DNA of 64,000 bases from Lachnospiraceae bacterium (GTDB taxonomy: Bacteria; Bacillota; Clostridia; Lachnospirales; Lachnospiraceae): positions 1 through 64,000 of the forward strand of contig JAGAQI010000047.1 in the NCBI GenBank assembly GCA_017622795.1. Reading direction: 5' to 3'. The notes under the pieces are model-generated. The model searched no databases. It had not been told where the DNA came from and saw only the letters and a list, made by a program, of their open reading frames with translations. The translations under genes and the position numbers were made by a program. Positions 58,971-64,000 of the stretch are shown here, piece after piece; the first letter of the stretch is position 1; each line of letters begins with the position of its first letter.

Positions 58971-60779
58971 ATGAAAAAGAAAGTCATTTTTATTGCGGCA
59001 TTATTGCTTGGCATGTTAATAGGAATCGGATTTGGTGTATTGGCGGGCGTGTTCTTTACTGCGGAGCCGGCAGGACCTGCCACGGAGGTGATAACAGGTA
59101 CACCTGTGCCGACTGCGCCTAAAACTCCGAGTCCGAGGCCTACGGAAACGGTTGCACCAACGCCTACAAAATCGGAGGCACCAACACTGCTTCCGACGAA
59201 GACGCCGACACCGGTGGTGACAAAAGCACCAACCGCAGAACCGACAGCAGAACCAATGGCTACAAGTACACCTACACCAACAGCAACAGCCACACCAAAA
59301 CCTACGGCAACCAGCACACCAACTCCAAAACCAACCAAGAAGCCTACCGCGACCCCTACACCAACTCCGACCAAGAAGCTGGAGAACAGCGAAAATAATG
59401 GGGAAACCAACGGTTTCTACGGTGCGCTGCACGTAGAGGGCACCCATCTGGCGGCAGAGGACGGAACCTTGGTGCAGCTTCGTGGTATCAGTACCCACGG
59501 GCTTAGCTGGTTCCCGGGCTATGTGAACGAAAAAATGATTGCCCAGGCAAAACAGGAGTGGGGCTGTAATGTGTTCCGCCTGGCCATGTATACGGCGGAT
59601 TACAACGGTTACTGCGTCAGCGATGCCAACCAGAAAAAGACATTGAAAAACCTGATTGATACCGGTGTGAAGGCTGCGGTGGAGCAGGATATGTATGTCA
59701 TTATCGACTGGCATATCTTAAACGATAATAACCCGAATACCAACAAGGACGAGGCGAAAAAATTCTTTGAAGAAATGGCAAAGAAATATAAGGACGTGCC
59801 GAATGTCATTTACGAAATCTGTAACGAGCCAAACGGCGGCACAAGCTGGGCAGACATCAAAAAGTATGCCAAGGAAGTGATTCCGGTTATCCGGAAGCAC
59901 GCCCCGGAGGCGGTTATTGTAGTGGGCACGCCGACCTGGTCCCAGGATGTGGACGTGGCGGCAAAGGACCCGATTACGGAGTACGACAACCTGATGTACG
60001 CCCTGCATTTCTACGCAGCCACCCACAAGGATTCCCTGCGGGATAAATGCAAAACCGCGGTGGCAAAGGGACTTCCGCTGTTTGTAACGGAATACGGCAT
60101 CTGTGATGCCTCCGGCAGCGGTGCCATCGACGAAACCCAGGCGGACAAATGGATCAGCATGCTGGACAGCTACGGCATCAGCCATGTCATGTGGAATTTG
60201 TCCAACAAGGCGGAAACCAGCGCCATTATTAAGAGCAGCTGCAACAAAACAAGCAACCTGACCCTGAACGATTTGTCCGATGCGGGACTTTGGTTTGTGG
60301 GCATGATGGAGGAAGCAGGACTTGGCGGAAATGAGTGGATTGTGCCTGAGGCGCCGGAAGATAATGATAACGGAAACAATAGCGGAACTGACGGAAATGC
60401 AAGCGGAAATACCGGCGGAAGCACCGGAGAAAATACCGGCAGCAACACGGGCCAGACCGCACAGAATGTCCCAACCGTGGAAGAAATCTTTGAAAAAACC
60501 GATAAGATGGAAGTAACCATCTCCAACAGCTGGGTAACGGAAAAAGGCTATGGCATCCAGTTGAATGTGGTGATTAAAAACACCGGAGCAAAGGACGAAA
60601 CCGACTGGAGCCGGAAGCTGAAAATTAAGCCGGGCAAAAAGGTTACGGTGGTGCAAAGCTGGTGTGCCAAGGTGAGTTTGGATAAAAAGGATATTCTGAT
60701 AAAGCCGGAGGACTATAACAATACGGTACCGAAAAACGGAGAAGTGAGCGGAATCGGAATAATAATTGAGGTGGAATAA
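58971..60779 (+). CDS. Endoglucanase, GH5, with C-terminal binding module
   Basis: A 602-aa exported cellulase. An N-terminal helix (VIFIAALLLGMLIGIGFGVL) lacks a lipobox and may stay as a membrane anchor. A Thr-Pro-rich linker spans about 40-136. The GH5 (subfamily 2-like) barrel (147-455) has GISTHGLSWFPGY, IIDWHIL, acid/base Glu286 (ICNEPNG) and nucleophile Glu374 (VTEYGI). A Gly/Asn/Ser linker and a CBM2-like cellulose-binding domain (KMEVTISNSWVTEKGYG) follow. The ribosome site AGAGCGGA is weak. It is a single gene with its own promoter and terminator. Confidence 0.94.
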   Translation: MKKKVIFIAALLLGMLIGIGFGVLAGVFFTAEPAGPATEVITGTPVPTAPKTPSPRPTETVAPTPTKSEAPTLLPTKTPTPVVTKAPTAEPTAEPMATSTPTPTATATPKPTATSTPTPKPTKKPTATPTPTPTKKLENSENNGETNGFYGALHVEGTHLAAEDGTLVQLRGISTHGLSWFPGYVNEKMIAQAKQEWGCNVFRLAMYTADYNGYCVSDANQKKTLKNLIDTGVKAAVEQDMYVIIDWHILNDNNPNTNKDEAKKFFEEMAKKYKDVPNVIYEICNEPNGGTSWADIKKYAKEVIPVIRKHAPEAVIVVGTPTWSQDVDVAAKDPITEYDNLMYALHFYAATHKDSLRDKCKTAVAKGLPLFVTEYGICDASGSGAIDETQADKWISMLDSYGISHVMWNLSNKAETSAIIKSSCNKTSNLTLNDLSDAGLWFVGMMEEAGLGGNEWIVPEAPEDNDNGNNSGTDGNASGNTGGSTGENTGSNTGQTAQNVPTVEEIFEKTDKMEVTISNSWVTEKGYGIQLNVVIKNTGAKDETDWSRKLKIKPGKKVTVVQSWCAKVSLDKKDILIKPEDYNNTVPKNGEVSGIGIIIEVE

Positions 60780-60786
60780 AGAGAGG

Positions 60787-60824
60787 CGCAGATGTTTTCT
60801 GGGATTAGAGAACATCTGCGTTTT
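60787..60824 (+). terminator. Terminator after the GH5 gene
   Basis: CGCAGATGTT (60787-60796) pairs with AACATCTGCG (60811-60820), extended inside by TCT/AGA, followed by TTTT. Confidence 0.85.
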
Positions 60825-60880
60825 GTATATTTAGAAAGCAAATCAGGTAAAATACTTGCATAAATAGGAGAATTGAGGTA

Positions 60881-60974
60881 GAATTAGTTTGCGCATAGCA
60901 AACAAAAATGACAAAGATTACTTTGCGCATAAAACATAAAACAAGGTGAAATTAATTTGCGTATAGCACAAAAC
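60881..60974 (+). repeat. Three copies of a TTTGYGNATAGC motif before the DUF4143 ATPase gene
   Basis: ATTAGTTTGCGCATAGCAAA (60883-60902), ATTACTTTGCGCATAAAAC (60918-60936) and ATTAATTTGCGTATAGCAC (60951-60969) share a core; the first forms TTTGC/GCAAA arms. The third ends about 15 bp before the start codon. A fourth copy is at 63887-63905, upstream of the last gene. Confidence 0.65.
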
Positions 60975-60987
60975 GGGGTAAGAAGAT

Positions 60988-62349
60988 ATGGAGATAAAAA
61001 GAAAGATATATGACAAAATCCTGGAGTGGAAGCAGAGCTGCAATGGAAGCAGAGCACTCTTAATTGAAGGTGCAAGACGAATCGGCAAGTCGACCGTGGC
61101 GGAAGAAATCGGGCGAAATGAGTATAAGTCCTATGTGTTAATAGATTTTAATAGAGCAAGTAAAAAAATTTTGGAATGCTTTGATGATTTGACAAATTTG
61201 GATGTTTTCTATCAAAATATTGCGTTGGAGTATAATAAGCGATTATATCCCAGAGAAAGCCTGATTATTTTTGATGAGATTCAGAAATTTCCAAAGGCAA
61301 GGCAGGCAATTAAATATTTAGTGGCTGATGGAAGATATGATTTTATTGAAACGGGTTCTTTAATATCCATTAAAGAAAATGTAAAACACATTACATTGCC
61401 TTCTGAAGAAAGAAAGATAAAAATGTATCCGGTAGATTTTGAGGAGTTCATGATATATATGAATGAATCGGTTTTACTGGAATATATTGAAGAATGTTAT
61501 GAAAAAAAGCAGCCTTTGGATCAAAAAATGCATGCCAAGGCGATGCGGCTATTTAAAGAGTATATGTTGGTAGGAGGTATGCCGCAGGCCATCGTAGCTT
61601 ATGCAAAAAACGGAAGAAGCTTTGAGGCAGCGGACGTAGAAAAAAGGGATATTCTGAATTTGTACCGTGATGATATAAAAAAAGCAGCAAAACGATATAA
61701 TTCAAAAGTGTCAGCTTTGTTTGAAAATATTCCGGCATATTTATCCACCCATGAGAAGCGGGTTGTACTAAAGGAAATAGAAGAACGAGCAAGCTTCGAC
61801 CGCTACGATGAACCATTATTCTGGTTGGATGATTCCATGATTTGCAACTTATGTTATAAATGCAATGATCCTAATGTTGGCTTTGCTTTGAATAAAAATA
61901 ACTCCGCGGTGAAGTGCTATATGGGTGACACGGGTCTGTTAGTCAGCCTGGCATTTAATGAAAATGAACTGATGGAAGAACAGCTATATAAGCAGATTAT
62001 GAATGACCGCCTTTCCCTCAACGAAGGGATGTTATATGAAAATGCGATTGCACAGATGATAGCGGCAATGGGCAGAAAATTGTATTTTTACACCCGTTAC
62101 AGCGAAGAAAAACATCGAAATGATATCGAAATAGACTTCCTGCTTTCCAATGAAAGTAAAACCAATTTCCGGGTATTTCCGGTGGAAGTAAAGTCTTCCA
62201 AAAATTATTCTGCAACTTCATTGGGCAGGTTTAAAGAACTGTTTGGAAAGAAAATAGCCATGCAGTATATTGTGCACCCGAAGAATTTGGCTATAGAGGG
62301 TGATATTGTTAAATTGCCGCCGTACATGCTTTGGATGATGCTGAAATAA
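60988..62349 (+). CDS. AAA_14 / DUF4143 family ATPase
   Basis: A 453-aa protein. The N-terminal AAA domain has the P-loop IEGARRIGKST, Walker B SLIIFDEIQ and sensor IETGSLIS. The C-terminal DUF4143 domain has FWLDDSMICNLCY, CYMGDTGLLVSLAF, LNEGMLYENAIAQ and a restriction-enzyme-like IDFLLSN...FPVEVKSSKN, typical of the family. These proteins are common and often multi-copy in anaerobes; their cellular job is unknown. GGGGTAAGAAG is a poor ribosome site. TTTGYGNATAGC repeats lie directly upstream. Confidence 0.9.
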   Translation: MEIKRKIYDKILEWKQSCNGSRALLIEGARRIGKSTVAEEIGRNEYKSYVLIDFNRASKKILECFDDLTNLDVFYQNIALEYNKRLYPRESLIIFDEIQKFPKARQAIKYLVADGRYDFIETGSLISIKENVKHITLPSEERKIKMYPVDFEEFMIYMNESVLLEYIEECYEKKQPLDQKMHAKAMRLFKEYMLVGGMPQAIVAYAKNGRSFEAADVEKRDILNLYRDDIKKAAKRYNSKVSALFENIPAYLSTHEKRVVLKEIEERASFDRYDEPLFWLDDSMICNLCYKCNDPNVGFALNKNNSAVKCYMGDTGLLVSLAFNENELMEEQLYKQIMNDRLSLNEGMLYENAIAQMIAAMGRKLYFYTRYSEEKHRNDIEIDFLLSNESKTNFRVFPVEVKSSKNYSATSLGRFKELFGKKIAMQYIVHPKNLAIEGDIVKLPPYMLWMMLK

Positions 62350-62357
62350 TTGCATTA

Positions 62358-62390
62358 AAAAGCCTGCAGCAACCTGCAGGCTTTTCCTAT
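62358..62390. terminator. Bidirectional terminator between ATPase and transferase genes
   Basis: AAAAGCCTGCAG (62358-62369) pairs with CTGCAGGCTTTT (62374-62385), loop CAAC. Confidence 0.85.
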
Positions 62391-63775
62391 TTGTTCTTCT
62401 TTGAAATTTTTGTGGCCGCTGTTTCGGTGCGGAGTGCCGTCTTAAAGGCACTGCTGACACCCTCGGCATGGTCCGGGATAAACAGGGTTTTGCCGGTTAA
62501 TAGCAGGAGCTTGAAATCCAGGAAAACAGAGTAATTCTGGATGTAGGTGAGGTCAAGCTTTAACTTGTCGTATGGGGTGCTGTTGTACTTACCGTACACC
62601 TGCGCATAGCCGGTAAGGCCGGCCTTCATTTTTAAACGGTAAGAAAATTCCGGAATCTGGGTCATGTAAATTTCGGCGATTTCCGGACGCTCCGGACGGG
62701 GACCCACAAAGGACATGTCGCCCTTGATGATGTTGAACAGCTGCGGAAGCTCGTCCAAATGGGTGCGGCGCAAAATGCGACCCAGCGGAGTAATGCGGTC
62801 GTCGTTCTGGCTTTGGAGCCGGATGGAATCTTTTTCCGCATCCACACGCATGCTGCGGAACTTGTAAATTTCAAACTGCTTGCCGTTTAAGGTGAGGCGG
62901 GTCTGATGGTACAGGATTGGCCCCTTGTCAAAGCACTTCATGAGGATGACAACGAGAAGCAGAACCGGCGAGGTGATAATGAGGCAGGTGATGGAAATGA
63001 TAAGGTCCATGCACCGCTTCACAAAGGCCTGCCAAGGGCTTAACCCGCGGTTTCTCATGAGAAGGAACGGTGTGTCGAATAAATCCATGTCGGAAGCACC
63101 GCGCACCAGAATGTCGTAGAGCTTTGGCGTAACATAGACACGGATGGAATTTTCGTAACAGAATTTGATTAAGTGATTACGCAGGGAGGCGGATAAGTCG
63201 TGCAGAATTACTGCCTCGTGCTTTAGCATCACCTGCTTTAATTTTTCTTCCCCGGCGTTGCAGTGGATACGCTTGATGATTTCGTATTTTTCGCTGCGGG
63301 AGGAAATTTTGTTGTACACCTCGTTGAACGGGCGGTCGCCATGCACCAGAAGCATCTGCCGCGGCGGGTTGATCTTGTAGTAAATGTTGTTGGACAGCAT
63401 GGTCCAGAGGATGTTGAAGACAAAGCCGATGGCGATGGAAATCAACAGATGCTTTAAAGGAATAATCTGATACGCCAGCAGGGAAACCACGAAGAACATG
63501 GCGCCATAGGATGTAAATAAACTTAAGGTGCGGGCCACGATGCTGTCTAACACCTTATAGTAACCCATGCGGAGGCCGCCGAAGATTTGGTTGGACGCCA
63601 ACAAGAACGCCCCGTATAACAAAATAAGAACATAGTTACCGCGGCGGTAATAAGGAACCGGAATCATTGGGCGGTAAATGTTGTACCATAGCCAGCCAAA
63701 GATTGCCGTGTGGAAAACAATCATCAGAGCAACCGATATAAACGATATTAACTTATCGTAACGTTTCTTTTTCAT
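62387..63775 (-). CDS. Polyprenyl-phosphate sugar-1-phosphate transferase (exopolysaccharide initiation)
   Basis: A 462-aa membrane enzyme that moves a sugar phosphate from UDP-sugar to a lipid carrier, starting a capsule or exopolysaccharide unit. Four or five N-terminal helices (1-130), a nucleotide-binding-like middle (about 135-235) and the conserved C-terminal catalytic domain are present: KRCMDLIISITCLIITSPVL, YHQTRLTLNGKQFEIYKFRSM, RTHLDELPQLFNIIKGDMSFVGPRPERPE (split by family consensus), and KAGLTGYAQVYGKYN. GAGGTAAG precedes the ATG at 63775. It is transcribed alone as far as visible. Confidence 0.93.
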   Translation of the reverse strand: MKKKRYDKLISFISVALMIVFHTAIFGWLWYNIYRPMIPVPYYRRGNYVLILLYGAFLLASNQIFGGLRMGYYKVLDSIVARTLSLFTSYGAMFFVVSLLAYQIIPLKHLLISIAIGFVFNILWTMLSNNIYYKINPPRQMLLVHGDRPFNEVYNKISSRSEKYEIIKRIHCNAGEEKLKQVMLKHEAVILHDLSASLRNHLIKFCYENSIRVYVTPKLYDILVRGASDMDLFDTPFLLMRNRGLSPWQAFVKRCMDLIISITCLIITSPVLLLVVILMKCFDKGPILYHQTRLTLNGKQFEIYKFRSMRVDAEKDSIRLQSQNDDRITPLGRILRRTHLDELPQLFNIIKGDMSFVGPRPERPEIAEIYMTQIPEFSYRLKMKAGLTGYAQVYGKYNSTPYDKLKLDLTYIQNYSVFLDFKLLLLTGKTLFIPDHAEGVSSAFKTALRTETAATKISKKNK

Positions 63776-63816
63776 AACTTACCTCAAATTTCTTCAAACT
63801 TCTACATAATAATTCT

Positions 63817-63846
63817 ATCATAAACGATAAAAAAGTAAAGTGACAA
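63817..63846 (-). promoter_or_regulatory. Promoter of the sugar-phosphate transferase gene
   Basis: Minus-strand TTGTCA (63846-63841) and TATGAT (63822-63817) with 18-bp spacing. Beyond it, up to 64000, I see no gene; one TTTGTGAATAGC repeat copy lies at 63892-63903. Confidence 0.6.
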
Positions 63847-64000
63847 ATGTGTGACAGAAATATAAAGAATATGTGAAATGAGGATAATTACTTTGTGAAT
63901 AGCGGGAGTGAAAGGAAATGAAAGAGGAATGAACTTGAAAAAAACAACAAAATAGAGTAATGTTATAGTGTAAGTATAAAACGTTCAAAATTAGTCCAAG

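Noticed and set aside
58808..59410. A Gly/Val-repeat protein on the minus strand opposite the cellulase linker
   Set aside because: It is the antisense reading of Thr-Pro codons in the cellulase linker; the same effect occurs at 22242-22637 opposite the xylanase linker.

Overview
The window looks like a chromosomal segment of a motile, plant-fibre-degrading gut Firmicute, most likely Lachnospiraceae (Clostridia). The grounds are a long clostridial pyruvate:ferredoxin oxidoreductase, a T-box leader, AGGAGG ribosome sites before nearly every gene, YesM/YesN and CUT2 sugar systems, xylanase and cellulase lipoprotein or anchored enzymes, a chemoreceptor, and the carboxyspermidine route of polyamine synthesis. 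This assignment is inferred from gene content and style, not from any database search.

Layout. 1-1140: mobile-element debris (a stop-broken IS21-type transposase fragment, then an IS200/IS605 element whose transposase has lost a catalytic His). 1274-3919: a cupin-like protein, argC, and a small single-pass membrane protein with a rhomboid protease. 4034-4181: a long palindromic element. 4199-7747: nifJ. 7830-12278: a minus-strand operon with a Leu-type T-box, a LeuA-like protein lacking metal ligands, and a sugar-isomerase/acyl-CoA-synthetase fusion. 12376-15516: a RiPP-like cluster (HPr-kinase-like kinase, asparagine-synthetase-like cyclase, 67-aa precursor). 15571-22095: pgi and three cyclic-di-GMP proteins. 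22336-35932: a xylan locus (GH10, GH43, YesN/YesM, CUT2 transporter, chemoreceptor, second binding protein). 36088-37978: ECF sigma/anti-sigma operon with two membrane proteins. 38036-44330: polyamine operon behind a long structured leader that ends in a terminator. 44328-51823: two CotH-type lipoproteins and a divergent beta-helix surface protein. 52042-55797: cation/proton antiporter, AraC regulator and MATE pump. 55814-56120: a compact convergent type I toxin-antitoxin-like locus. 56170-57181: DegV. 57214-58860: a second long palindrome, then a PD-(D/E)XK-like gene flanked on both sides by alternating TTGGGCAT/ATGCCCAA repeat arrays. 58862-63846: GH5 cellulase, an AAA/DUF4143 ATPase and a sugar-phosphate transferase.

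How the genes work together. The xylan locus reads as one regulon: a lipoprotein endoxylanase cuts polymer outside, the CUT2 transporter imports sugar, an apparently cytoplasmic GH43 trims side chains, and YesM/YesN controls it. Helically phased direct repeats before the binding-protein gene are likely YesN sites. The polyamine operon can convert arginine to agmatine, putrescine, carboxyspermidine and spermidine.

The strongest candidates for undescribed biology are the repeat-flanked nuclease-like gene (57441-58857), the polyamine leader RNA (38071-38400), the RiPP-like cluster (12376-15516), the LeuA-like pseudoenzyme and fusion under a Leu T-box, and the toxin-antitoxin-like locus. I saw no tRNA, rRNA, CRISPR array or replication origin.
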